A stretch of DNA of 64,000 nt from contig NC_134678.1 in assembly GCF_024713945.1 (NCBI RefSeq), forward strand, positions 4,092,001 to 4,156,000. Reading direction: 5' to 3'. Shown here in pieces: positions 49,130 through 61,316 of this stretch (position 1 is its first letter; the number at the start of each line of letters is the position of its first letter). The notes beneath the pieces are model-generated. The model was not told the origin of the DNA. It saw only the letters and a program-made list of their open reading frames with translations, and searched no databases. The position numbers and the translations under genes were made by a program. This stretch comes from Dermatophagoides farinae. Lineage: Eukaryota; Arthropoda; Arachnida; Sarcoptiformes; Pyroglyphidae.

Positions 49130-50329
49130 ATGTCCGATGATAGTATCAATAAACGATCTTCAGGCAATAAACCATTCAGAGAATTTTCAAGATCAAATGT
49201 CCGAAAATCATCAAAAACTTCGTTAACCGAAATTCGTTTCAACAATCTTTCGAGACAAATACGAGCAAATACGAGAAAACAATCACAATCACTGCTTAAA
49301 CAATATGCTGAAATCCGGGAAGATGAGAGACATATTTCACAACAAAGTGGGAAATTCTTATCATTGTCCGATGATTCGTTCAAGACAGCCAAAACTAGCA
49401 ACAATCCTAAACAAGTAATCGAAATCGATTCGAAAACACAAGCAGTACTTGATCGTAAAAATTATAGATTGCTGGAGAAACTAAGCCAAGGTTCATTTGG
49501 TGAAGTGTACAAAGGTGAATTTAAAATTGATCATCGTTTAGTGGCCATCAAAATTTTGGACATAAGTAAGATGTCGATGAAATTTAAAGAACGTTATGTT
49601 GCACGAGAACTGAAAGCATTGATTGAATGTCGTCATCTTAACGTAGTGCAAATTTATGATATAATCCGTTCGAATAATCGTTTGTACATTTTTATGGAAT
49701 ATTGTAGTAATGGAACATTGACCATGTTTATAAAAAAATTCGGTGCCTGTTCAGAATCATTAGCACGAATATGGTTCCGACAACTAGTCGATGCTCTCCT
49801 TTATATTCATACCGAATTAAAAATGGCCCATCGTGACATTAAATTCGACAACGTTCTACTTGATGAAAAATTCAATGTCAAATTGACAGATTTCGGCTTC
49901 GCCAAAGAATTGGCATGGAATGATAACAAACAGCAGTTAGAGTTAACGGCCACTATATGCGGCACCGAACCATTCATGTGTCCACAATTGGTTCAACGGA
50001 GACCATATAATCCTATGAAAGCTGATGTCTGGGCAATGGGAGTTTTGTTATTTGGTCTTCTCAATGGCCGATTTCCTTTTAATTGGGCGGACCCAAGTTT
50101 GATGTTGAAAGAGCAAACAAATTATCCTAAATTTATTCGATCGGTATCAAAAAATACAATTTCTGAAGAAGCCAACGATTTAATTGCGAAAATTCTAGAT
50201 CCAGATGAACAAACACGAATTACGGTGTTGGAAATTTCCAAACATCTATGGCTAAAATCGATATCGAATGATGATTCTAGAACGCTCAAAACATTAATCA
50301 GCAAGATGAATCCAATAACAAAAAGTTGA
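49130..50329 (+). CDS. Intronless Ser/Thr kinase, TSSK-like
   Basis: 399 residues without introns. The ATG at 49130 (MSDDSINK) is taken as start because upstream in-frame codons lack an ATG. A basic N-terminal extension of about 110 residues precedes the kinase domain. The domain has glycine loop GQGSFGE-like (SQGSFGEVYKG), VAIK lysine, HRDIKFDN catalytic loop (near residue 234), DFG (near 253), and activation-segment CGTEPFMCPQ. The usual APE is CPQ, so the glutamate that pairs with the subdomain-XI arginine is a glutamine. All catalytic residues are present, so activity is expected. The closest type by eye is testis-specific serine kinase, often intronless and expressed in spermatids. CAMK-related kinases are the alternative. 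Confidence 0.82.
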   Translation: MSDDSINKRSSGNKPFREFSRSNVRKSSKTSLTEIRFNNLSRQIRANTRKQSQSLLKQYAEIREDERHISQQSGKFLSLSDDSFKTAKTSNNPKQVIEIDSKTQAVLDRKNYRLLEKLSQGSFGEVYKGEFKIDHRLVAIKILDISKMSMKFKERYVARELKALIECRHLNVVQIYDIIRSNNRLYIFMEYCSNGTLTMFIKKFGACSESLARIWFRQLVDALLYIHTELKMAHRDIKFDNVLLDEKFNVKLTDFGFAKELAWNDNKQQLELTATICGTEPFMCPQLVQRRPYNPMKADVWAMGVLLFGLLNGRFPFNWADPSLMLKEQTNYPKFIRSVSKNTISEEANDLIAKILDPDEQTRITVLEISKHLWLKSISNDDSRTLKTLISKMNPITKS

Positions 50330-51013
50330 ATAAAAGCTTCTTGATTTTTTCTTTGTTAAAATAAAAAAAAACCTAATCATGTGATGACGAATTAGCTATT
50401 AATCATTTCTGAACGATTCTACAAAAATAGAGAGTTTTTGTCAGGTAAAATAAAATCTGAACAATTGATCTGATGAGAAAAAGCGAGAGATTAAGATATA
50501 ATTCAATTGAATGTATTGAAAAACACATCTGATTCTCAAAATTTCAAATGGATTCAATTGTATAAGAATATTGAAAAAACAATGAAAAACAAAAGACAGG
50601 GGTATGATTCGGTTTAATTTATCAGTGAATGATTCATCATTGGATGGCTACAAGACTTGTTTTGTGAATGATCAATTCTGTAGAATCGGTGATCACCATC
50701 ATGGATGATATTGTTGAATAATCTTTTCGGCTATGACCATTTGCATTTAAACATGTTAATATTGAATCCATGTTTTTTTTGGTTAGATGCATATTATACA
50801 TTATACAACATAAGATTTTCTAATCGAAAAAACAACAACAAATAAATAAGCTCAAGTTCGATAATTGGATTTGATTAAGAGCGCTTTTTAGCAAATTTTT
50901 TATTTTTCAATCAAATAATATTGATAGTCAAATTTAAAACATATCTATATAGTAAAGATAATAAATTGTCCCATAAAAATATTTTTCTGTACAATTTTAA
51001 TTAATTCACATTA
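50330..51013. other. Convergent 3' intergenic region
   Basis: 684 bp between the stops of the kinase (+) and transporter (-) genes. AT-rich, no gene seen. Confidence 0.5.
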
Positions 51014-52265
51014 TTATGCTTGATATCGTCCGCTCATCAATAATTTTTCCCTTTCGCTTTCGTTTCCATGATTTCTAGTGCCACAACAGCAACAAATATT
51101 TGACCACAAACGACCTAATATTTCACTTTGGTTATCTACCGATCTAATAATGGCTAGCATAATAACGGACAGAATGACAAAAATGGATCCAAGGATTGAA
51201 GTCCAATGGACGATAATATCTAATAGTACTGTATCCCATACGAAGGCTAATACGATTGTCATTGTACGTGATACAGAAACAATGCCAGCCGATTCGTACT
51301 TGAATGCCAATGTCATGAACAATTGATCACCAATGCCACAAAAACCTATAGCCAAAAGCCAAGCCCAGCTTCGTAGATCTTGTGGCCAAATGAATTGGCC
51401 CATAAATGATAGTGTAGTAAATGCGGAAACAATTGTGACAACAGAAAACCAAAGGACTACAATATGAACGGGAGTTTGTTTCAATTTACGTAACATGGTC
51501 ATGGCGAAAGCAGTGGAGATAGCTGCAACGATAGCCAAAAGAATACCCTGATAGTTGACTTTTTCCAGAATGTTTGGATCAAAATATTGCAAGATAAATT
51601 TCGGCTTCGATACAAATATGACGCCAATCAAAGCAATAAAACCAATCAATATATGGCAACATGTCATTGGTTCACCTAATATGAAATAGGCAAGGACAAA
51701 AACCAAAACGGGAGCTGAGAATTGAATGGTAGATGCATCAGCTAATGGAATCAAACGATAAGACATGTAAATGGTAATTGCTGCAATCGCTCCAAAGATA
51801 GCCCGAAGTGCACAGTCCAAACGATGACCAGGTAGACCAAAAATTGGCAATCGAAAATACAATGTTGTCGATAGATAAAATATGAATTGAAAAACAGATC
51901 TAAAACAAGCTTTTGTTAGCTCATAATAAAATGAAATGATAAACGAAATACCTGATACCAAGGATCTCCAATGCATGATATTCCGTGAGAATTTTGACGA
52001 TCAATGATGCCAATGAAAAACAAACGACCGATAACATTGACATAATTAATCCGAACAGGGGAATCTTACGATTCAATTTATCAGTAAATGGCTCATCATT
52101 GCCCATAGATTGACCAATTGGTTTGTGATTCATTTTATCAATAGAACTGATGGAGGCCATAAGTTCGTCTGATTGATGATGGCTTTGAATGAATTGTGGT
52201 ATGTTGAATGAATTTTGACGATTATAAGCCTTATAATTTCTAGTCCGTTTAGGTTGATCCATCAT
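51014..52265 (-). CDS. SLC35G-like drug/metabolite transporter (EamA family)
   Basis: Two exons, 52265-51952 and 51899-51014, joined in phase 2 (ATCAG|gtattt, tttag|ATCTG) across 52 nt; 399 residues. A hydrophilic N-terminus of about 70 residues precedes ten hydrophobic helices arranged as two EamA repeats. The first repeat contains YRLIPLADASTIQFSAPVLV and the second AFKYESAGIVSVSRTMTIVLAF, both typical of SLC35G1-type proteins. Substrate not established; members are proposed acyl-malonyl or nucleotide-sugar-related transporters. Two adjacent ATGs (52265, 52262) could start it. Head-to-head with Akirin. Confidence 0.8.
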
Positions 52266-53747
52266 CGCGATTGGTCGATTATTAAAAAGAACGCTGCAAA
52301 AGTTATTTTAATGAACTTTGATGAATGAATAATCTGAATCTAGTATCTACAGCCTCTCTCACAGACAGTCTTGTATTGTCATCTTTTTCTTTAAAGATTT
52401 CTAACAAAAAAAAAATTCACCATGAACATTCTAACAGCGAATGATACAGTGATAAGTTAACGGAAAAAAATCGAACCATGTTATCATCGAATTGATGACA
52501 TTATCATCAAGAGTAATCAGAAAAAAGTTACAAGTTGTCATGCTTGCCAACATCAATCTTGAACAAATGTAATAGAAAAAAATACATAAATTACTAACAA
52601 GTAAAAATCCATTGACTCAAAGCACAAGCATTGTATTTATGGAGTCGAATTTGATTGAAAAAAAATTTTTGTATTTAAACTTTGAATGATCAAAACCAAG
52701 ATGTTATCAATGAATATCACGGCAAATCGATGATGGCCATAAATTTTCATTTTCATCATTAAATAGTTGACGATATAAAATAATCATGAAAGATATTCGA
52801 TTTATAATCGACGATAATTAATTTTCTCAGTATGTAAGCGAAGCATTTTTTAATGCCATATGTCACATTTGGTTGATATTTTACAATTTTCAATTGTTGC
52901 AAAAGTTGGGAAATTTAGTTAATGTTTAAACTCTGGTTTGTTGTCACTACAATCGACTTACATTAATTGGATAAGATATGAGAAAAAATTTGGACAAATG
53001 TAAACTTTCTTTCGTTATGTTGGCCACGATTTACAAGTGATTTCTGATTAAGACAAGATATAATTTTTTATCGATTCATCACCATATATAATGATTATGA
53101 TCATTTTAACTAATTGTTGAATGTCAAGTTATGTAAAATGTTGCCATCTGTTGTTAGAATTTATTTATTAGGAGACTTTTAAATTTTTATTTATATGTAT
53201 TATATGAACGGCTAATAATATTGCAACATCACAAACGAACAGAAAGCAATTTTTTTAGTTGGTAGTAGCATTAGTCGAAGATGACTATCAGGGTGTGTGT
53301 ACATAAAATATAGTAGCATATTGATCAGAGAAACGTAATGTTGTTGTTCATTTTCTACAACGAACATCGCGATGACGGCCATTTCTTTGCAACTCAATCA
53401 TTTAAAGTCTCACATTGATTTTTTTTTGTGCTCGCGAGCCTCGCCTCATTACATTTATTTTTGAGTCGTATAACTTTTCATAATTCTTTCAGTTAAAAAT
53501 TTGTCGAATTATCTGGAGAATATCCTAAAATTTTATATTTTAACAAACTGAAGGTATTTTCAGAAAATAATTTGTTACAATTTATTATACACATTCTTTT
53601 TTTATTCAGGTCTCTTGCAAGTTGTCTCTGAGCTGAAATCGCGTTTGTATTTTATCATCATTATCGATCAATAATTTTGTCGCTTCCATTTCATCTCCTG
53701 CCCTGTGATATCACTTGATAGAATTCCATTGAAGACGCGAAACAAAA
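52266..53747. promoter_or_regulatory. Divergent intergenic region, SLC35G-like / Akirin
   Basis: About 1.5 kb. A CTCGCGAG palindrome at 53431-53438 stands out as a rare CpG-rich island in AT-rich DNA. It resembles the TCTCGCGAGA core-promoter motif known from other animals. A pyrimidine tract ending ...ttattcag at about 53610 could be a 5'-UTR splice acceptor for Akirin. No gene was recognised. Confidence 0.4.
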
Positions 53748-54731
53748 ATGGCGTGCGTAACCCTTAAACGTCCTTTGGAATGGATAGATCCATCTATGTC
53801 GCCCGAATCTGGTTCTTCATCACCAACTCACATGATCATTTCAAATTCACCTCCACATCATGGTTTACGTTCACCAAAACGATTATGTTTACAATCGTTA
53901 AGTCAATCACCATCGACCTCAGCGATAACATCATCGTCATATTCTAATACATTTAATACGTTCATGCCTCATCAAACATGCCATTTTTCATCATCATCAA
54001 CATCACCATTTGCAAACAATTTTTCAACTGCAAATGCCAATCAACAACCAAATTCTGGTAACAATTACAATTTCAAACGGATAATTTCTTCTGATCTTGC
54101 TGATCAAATTCGCGAGGAAGTTCTTCGTTTACGATTAGTTCGGCGAAAAATAGCCAAAGTATCGGCAATAGGAAATAAATTGCAAGAATCGTCACTGTCA
54201 GGATCTTCATTACAGCAACAAGATACAAAAGCCATTCGCAATAATGTCGCAACCGATAAACAACATCAACAACACTCATCGTCATCGTCGGCAAACACAT
54301 CTACTTCTTCAACTCATCATGCAGCATATAGCTTATACGCCAGTTTAATCGATGCAGCCAATCATCATAATGAACAGGAACAGCATGATGTACAGATTGC
54401 TAAATATAAAGATGGAAATTTGTCTTCCACCACCCACAACAGCGACAATAATCCTGATGATGATGATGATGGAAATGAAAACAGAAAAAAATCGTCCAGT
54501 GCTTCAAAATCTTTGGCTAGCATCAATAATAATGAACCATTATTCACATTCAACCACGTTGTTTTGATTGTAGAAAGAATCTTACGTGAAAAAGAGGAAT
54601 CGATACGCCGTGAATATGATGCCATATTATCACAACGTTTGGCTGATCAATATGATCAATTTGTTAAATTTTCTTATGATCAAATCCAACGACGCTTTGA
54701 TTCACAATCATTGCCTAGCTATTTGTCATAG
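53748..54731 (+). CDS. akirin: Akirin (subolesin)
   Basis: Single-exon gene of 327 residues, longer than usual (about 150-200). The start MACVTLKRPLEW and the end FVKFSYDQIQRRFDSQSLPSYLS are the two conserved termini of Akirin/subolesin. A basic nuclear-localisation-like motif SPKRLCL follows the N-terminal block. The C-terminal coiled coil spans about residues 270-325. The extra length comes from a middle section rich in Ser, Asn, Gln and His and from an Asp run. Akirin is a nuclear cofactor that links transcription factors such as NF-kB/Relish and Twist to chromatin remodellers, so it acts in immunity and muscle development. Confidence 0.93.
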   Translation: MACVTLKRPLEWIDPSMSPESGSSSPTHMIISNSPPHHGLRSPKRLCLQSLSQSPSTSAITSSSYSNTFNTFMPHQTCHFSSSSTSPFANNFSTANANQQPNSGNNYNFKRIISSDLADQIREEVLRLRLVRRKIAKVSAIGNKLQESSLSGSSLQQQDTKAIRNNVATDKQHQQHSSSSSANTSTSSTHHAAYSLYASLIDAANHHNEQEQHDVQIAKYKDGNLSSTTHNSDNNPDDDDDGNENRKKSSSASKSLASINNNEPLFTFNHVVLIVERILREKEESIRREYDAILSQRLADQYDQFVKFSYDQIQRRFDSQSLPSYLS

Positions 54732-55874
54732 GATTTGAATTATAATTTTCTTTCGAAATGTACATTTATACAGAAATTATTACCTACACATAGACAAACA
54801 TAGAGAGATTTTATCATTGGAGAATGAAAATACTTCCATAATTCTCTCTGATCACACACATACACACACATACAAATCTAAATTACAATAACAATAACAA
54901 ACCGATAATAATTTTTTTTTTTTTTTGTTTCGTTGCTATATCAAGTTTTCAATCTATCGCTATCATAAATTTGAACGGATAAAAGATTGAAATTCCGTGT
55001 TCACATATATACAAATAAATAAATATACAAACACATCTACATCCGCAAATATCCATATTTGATTTTTTTTTTTTGCTCAGTACACTGATTATTCATCTTT
55101 TTTTTCTTTTAACACAAATTCATATACGCACTAATCGTTGATTTACCCTTTCCAAAAATTGGGAATTTTTTTTTTTTTGATTTAGTAAATAGGCTCCTAG
55201 AAAAAATGGATGATTAAGATGTATGTATGTCTATTTGCATGCCGCAATACGGCTCAAACAAGCATTCATTTCATCTGAATTTAACCAATGCGATTCGTTA
55301 ATTTTAATTGATTAAATTACGAGATGAACATGACATTATCGATCTCTCTCTCTATATATCTGTTTTCTTTTTCAATATCCTCACATATATAATCATCAAT
55401 AGGCTATTTTTTTTCTTTTCTTTTCTAATTTTCAAATCAATTAGTGTAGCTTTAAACGAATTTTCATACAGGATTTAACAACAAAAACATTTGAATTTGG
55501 CAACAAATCTAAACAATTCTACTTGGATGGAAATATCTAATGGTCCATTATTTTTTTTCCATTTTAATTTTCATTTTTCTGTATACAAGTTTTGTTCATT
55601 TAATAAATATTGAATTTGAAATAAAATCATTTCTTTGCATTTTCGTTTTTTTTTCGAACTTTATGAAAAATATATTATGCCTGAGAGAGGCTATTTAATG
55701 CCATTGATGATAAAATTTACATCATTTACGCCATATATGAATAAAGCGTTACTGTTCATTTTATCGGAACTCAACACTCGTCATCCACAAAGCAACGTTT
55801 TGCTTATAAATATTTTTAGTCATTTCATTTGATCTGTATAATTGTTTGAAAAATTCAATAATTGTTAAAAAACA
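54732..55874. other. Akirin 3' region and RdRP upstream region
   Basis: About 1.1 kb, AT-rich with T runs, a (TC)5 tract near 55341-55352 and repeated ACACAT-type motifs. A long Akirin 3'-UTR is likely. No gene seen. Confidence 0.5.
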
Positions 55875-58800
55875 ATGATTTCCAATAATCATTTCAATGT
55901 TACAAGAATTCCGAGCAAAAATAATAAGCCTATGATCGAAGTTACTGAGATTAGTGATGGCCAATCGAATCATAGTGCACATGCTGAAGAGAAAAACCTT
56001 TTGTCTACAATTGTAAATAATGCCAATTCGAAATCAGCTCCAATCATATTGACAATAATCAAATTTCGTCAGTTAAACATTGATAATGCGCATACAATGA
56101 ATTCAGATGAAGAATTCCAGCAAACAGCTTCGTTTTTAATTGACATGTTTGAACATCTTGATTGTACGGCATTAATTCATCCTAACTATTTCAGAAGTCA
56201 TCTAATTTTGAAGTAAGATTTTTAACTTTCTTATTATTTAGATATGAATGCAATCTTTTTCATTATCTTTTTGATACAGAATTATCATAAAATTTTGTTC
56301 AAAATCAATATCCAATGATACGTCATTCTTATTGAATGTATTGGGCGAGTTGCAGAAAATATTTAGACATCCAACTGTTCCTCGGCTGTTAATCGAATTT
56401 CCATTCAATACAATGAATCGTTTAATGTCGGAAATATTTGCAGAGATGCATGTTCAATGTAATTTTTTCAAATTAAAACTCAATTCTTTGTCCATTGGAT
56501 CGATAGTAAATCTTTCACATTATGTGAATCGTTTGAATATCTTAACTGAAAGTTCGATTGATATCGACTTTAATCGCAAAATGTTGAGACTACATTTTTT
56601 CGTTAACAAGATGGCCAACGACGAGTACGTATTATCTATTATATTGCAGAGTTTTCATTTTCTTTCTATCATAGCCTTGGATATCGGATGGAAATTAATT
56701 TTGAATCAATCAAATTTTTAGCACTCGACTTGAGCCATTTTTCTGATCTGAATAATGTTCGTTTTTATTTGGAATTGAATGCTGCACCATTTCTATTTAC
56801 AGGCATAAAGATCAAAGATGGTCGAAATAAAACATGGAAACCCCATTGGAATCGAATCAAAGATTTTTTGGGATGTTTTCATGGTAAAACAGAATCATTT
56901 AAGCCATTATTGTTAGACCAACCTTTCCAAAACGATCCAGCTTTGTTGGGTTATGGTCTTGGGTATCGATTGGATGTCAGAACCAAGAATAGCTTACAAG
57001 TGCTCTTATATTTATCTTATACATGTAAAGAAACGAATCCAACATTTTCGTTATACATTTGTAGCATTAAAGATGCTCAATGCGCTGTTCAAATGAATAT
57101 GGAACAAATCTCTCACATGATCAACAAAAATTTTTACGATGATTTTGCCATCAATTATGCTTGTAATGCATTATTCTTCAAATCGTATGCAATCATTGAT
57201 TCATTGGCATATGAAGATTATCCACAAAAAATGATCAGATTTTTCAATCAAATCAAAAAACTGAGGAGTGAAGAATCCTCATCATTTGTCGAGGAAATCT
57301 TTTATTCATTGTGTTCTTCATGCGAGAATCGAATTTTCGATTTAATTGCCGATTTGGATTTTCTAAAAAACGAAAAACGACAAATATTGGCAGTGAAACA
57401 AAAAAAAGACTATAATCGTCATGACCATGTCCTAATGCGAAGAGTCAATTTGACACCATGTCGCATCGAATTTTTCCGTCCAATGATTCTACTTCGTTCG
57501 AGATTCGCAAACATAGCCAATCTCGATTATGCATTACGTTTAACAATATCCGAAGACAACAACAAGCAGTTATGTGCTTATCTCAGTGATACTGATTTCA
57601 TCAAAAAAAACATCAAACCACATTTATTGAAAGGAATTAAGTTAAGTGACCGTTTGTTTGAATTCCTTGGTTCATCATCAAGCCAGATGCGTGATAGTGG
57701 CATCATTTTCTATGCTCGTGATGATAAACAGCCACCCCTTACAGCCGATGCTATACGTGAAATGATTGGCGATCTTTCCCAGTATAAACGTAAGGTCGCC
57801 AAATACATCTCACGATTGGGGCTGATTTTTTCACAGGTATGTACCACAATATTATTTTTATTAACAATGAAATGACATTTGCATTGGACAGGCCATGACT
57901 TTTTATCCATACGATAAGTCCACCATGGTTGTCAAGACTAGTGATCTAACGACTAAAAATAAAGAATTTTGTTTCTCTGATGGCATTGGTATCATATCAA
58001 AAAGTTTAGCTGAAAAATTCCTACCCTTATTACGCATACCGTCAAATTATTTTCCATCAGCATTTCAAATCCGTCATGGTGGTTGTAAAGGAATGTTGGT
58101 GTGCTATGAAGATTTCAAAAAAGATGTTATCATATTCCGTGATTCGATGATCAAATTCCAATCTGAAGATTATAATTTGGGCATACTTAAATTTTCGATG
58201 GCACGTTTACTTTACCTAAATCGTCCATTCATACAGATTTTGGATCAGCAACGGGTGCCTAGTCATGTTTTTCATAAGATTTTTACGGAGAGCACCAAAT
58301 CGATAACTGATGCTTTGATGTTCGAAAAAGATGCTTTGAAATTAATTATGACTTATAACAATCGTAATTTGCCGTATAAAAAACTATACGCTGCTGGATT
58401 ATCCATTCTTAATGAACCATTTATGCGACGAATACTTTATCATTTAATTCGTTATCGGCTCAAAGAATTAAAAACAAGAGTTCGAATACCTTTACCCCAT
58501 ACGATTGGAAGAATTGCATTCGGTGTAATCGATGAAAATCGTAAGCTTGAACCAGGTGAAATATTTTTTCAATACTCTGAATTGGATTCGCAAAATTGCC
58601 CGACCGGAAAAACATTCATTATTGAAAATGAAATCGTAATGGTAACAAAATTTCCGTGCCTCTCGTTAGGCGATGTTCGTAAATTTCGAGCTGTCAATAT
58701 ACCTGGCCTATCTCATATCAAAGATTGTTTAGTATTTCCTGCTAAAGGAGACAGACCGCATACAGATGAAATGGGTGGATCAGATTTAGATGGAGATGAA

Positions 58801-60795
58801 TTTGCCATCGTCTGGCGTTCAGATCTGATATTTCCTGGTGATAATTATAAACCAATGGATTTCACTGCAGAATCAAGCCAAGAATTATCTAGTGATCTTA
58901 GTATCAACGACATTGTTGATTTTTATTGTGATTTTCTTCTGGAGAATAATGTCGGACAAATAGCCAATTGTCATCTAATGTTTTCAGATTTCCATCCGAA
59001 AGGATTATATTCTGAAGAATGTGAAGAATTGGCCAAAAAATATAGTATTTCATTAGACTTTCAGAAAAATGGCGTGAATGCAACCTTGAATATGTAAGTT
59101 GTATATATATTATTTATTTATTTTGTACTTTATCATTAATTTTTTTTGAAATCAACAGGAAATACAAACCGAACAAAAATTGGGTTCGACCCGATTTTAT
59201 GGAGAAACATGAATTTAATAATTGTTATCTATCATCAAAAATTCTGGGTCAATTTTATCGTAATTGCCGTTTATTAGAAAACATGATTTTTATGTCTGAT
59301 CATAATTTGTTGTCATTGGAAGAGAATTCTTTTCAAAAACAACTCCCAAATTTAACCATAGATGGTTGGACTAAATTTCAAACTGATGCCAATGAAACGT
59401 TCATCGAATATTGTCATTTTGCCATCGAAACAATGGAAATGATGGGTATAGATTCTGAAGCTGCAATGATCAGCAATGTTTATGAAGATAAATCTGATGC
59501 TTCGGGTTTGGTTTTTGATAAATTATTTCAATATTTCAATAATAAATATAAATTACAAGCGGAAACTAAATCGGAATCTGAAAGATTGTTACTTACGTCA
59601 GCTTGGTATACAATTTGTTTCAAAAAATGCCACCTTCTACAATATCATTATAGAAATCAACCATTGTTGGGTTTACCGTTTTTGATACCTGACGAACTTA
59701 TCAAGTTGATTGCGTATAAACGAAAACAAGATACACTTGAAGTTAATAAGGATATCATTTCGCCTTATCCATTAGATGATGGAATAATTCAATTCACTTG
59801 CTATTTGATTATGTATTGGATAGATAAATTTAATGTTTTGTTTAATTATCAAATGAAACCCGTTCTTACAATTCAGAAACTTGACAAATGGATAACCATC
59901 AGCGAAAGAGAATTATTGAAAAATTTCATTCAGGTAAGTAACCGCCATTTTTTGTTTGTAATAAAATCTCCTTATTTTTATAATTCAATAATAGAAAAAG
60001 CTTACTGAGAAGGACATAACAAAGATTCGTAACGAATTTTCTAATCATTATCAATCGAATGCAATCAATGATCGCCAAAAATCTATAATTTTATTATTTA
60101 ATTATTTCTTGTATTGGATGTACGATCTATGTAATTATGCAAATGAAATTATACGCACCAAACGATTGGATGAACTGATGTTTTTAAGGTATTCAGTATT
60201 TGCAATCGATTTTGTAAATATAATCAATTCTGGCATTCAACATCGTCATCTATCTGGTCAGGAATTGAGTGAAATTTATTGTAAACAGTTGGATGACAAA
60301 TTTCATAAATTAAATGCTATTCAGCCTAAAAAAAGTAAATTTTCCTTAATAAATGTCGTTCAACCCATTGATAAGGTCAGTTTATTTCATTGAAAAATCC
60401 AACATTTCATAATTTTGTTTTTATCTTACCAGATGGATTTAAATTTTTTCAAAAAAATTAAATTGTTTACTGGGGCCATCTATAAAATGGATGTTTTTGA
60501 TCAAGAAAATTTTCGTATCATGTCCGGATCTTTTGATGTGACAAAATTTTATAAAGATCTTTCCGTAATGCCACAAAGCTGGCTTCATTATCCATACGAT
60601 GTCAATAACAAAAATTGTAACAATTTGAAATTATATCAGATCGAATATTTTACAATCGAAGTTATTGGATTTCGATCAACCATTTCATTGTTACGATTAT
60701 TATTAGGACATCCAGATTTCTACAAAAATATATATCAAAAAATTCAATTGCCTACTCCTGAAAATGTCAAGATCTATAATGTAAAATCTAACTGA
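55875..60795 (+). CDS. Cellular RNA-dependent RNA polymerase (RdRP, QDE-1/EGO-1 family)
   Basis: Seven exons, 55875-56212, 56280-56624, 56675-57836, 57892-59093, 59159-59933, 59995-60375 and 60433-60795. All GT-AG introns are 50-67 nt and phases agree throughout, giving 1521 residues. The catalytic motif DLDGD is at 58783-58797 (about residues 913-917) in the context HTDEMGGSDLDGDEFAIVW, the hallmark of eukaryotic two-barrel RdRPs. Upstream, GIGIISKSLAEKF, FQIRHGGCKGML and the RIAFGVIDENRKLEPGEIFFQ stretch are also family blocks. The enzyme copies RNA into double-stranded RNA to feed Dicer and amplify siRNAs. All catalytic aspartates are present and no break was seen, so it should be functional. 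Insects and vertebrates mostly lack this gene; chelicerates and nematodes keep it. Confidence 0.92.
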
Positions 60796-61316
60796 ATTTA
60801 TCGATATGATTGCTAGACATAAATTTCTTGCAAAATTATTCAACCAAACAAGAAGAAGAAATTTAATCTCCAATTGAAATTACCAATAACATAAAAAATT
60901 AATATTAAAGCAGTGTATTAATCAAAAAATATTTTTGGAAAAAATTAATTTTGTCAGATTATCCGATGTGTGTATTTAAATTCTTTTGTCTTCCTTTTTT
61001 GTTCAATACTAAAACGGCGCATGAACCGTTTTTACATCAGACAACCATTTTGCAGGTATTTCTTATGGTACAACGCGCGCAATGATTTCATTGGAACTAT
61101 AGATAGAATTGAAAAAAAACTGAATCTAATAGTCACACTCAATTCTTCAAGAAACACCTGACAATTCAGATAAACTATTTATCAGCAGTCATTTAGTCAG
61201 TTTGTTCCCAGATTTTGTTCCGAACGGTTTGATTCAGTTCGGAAATTCGAAGCTTAAAATTCCATATGAATAGAATAAAAAAATTTCATCATATAAACAG
61301 TCATTTTATTTTCAAA
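60796..61316. other. Intergenic region, RdRP / terminal gene
   Basis: About 520 bp, AT-rich. No gene seen; probably the promoter and leader of the last gene. Confidence 0.4.
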
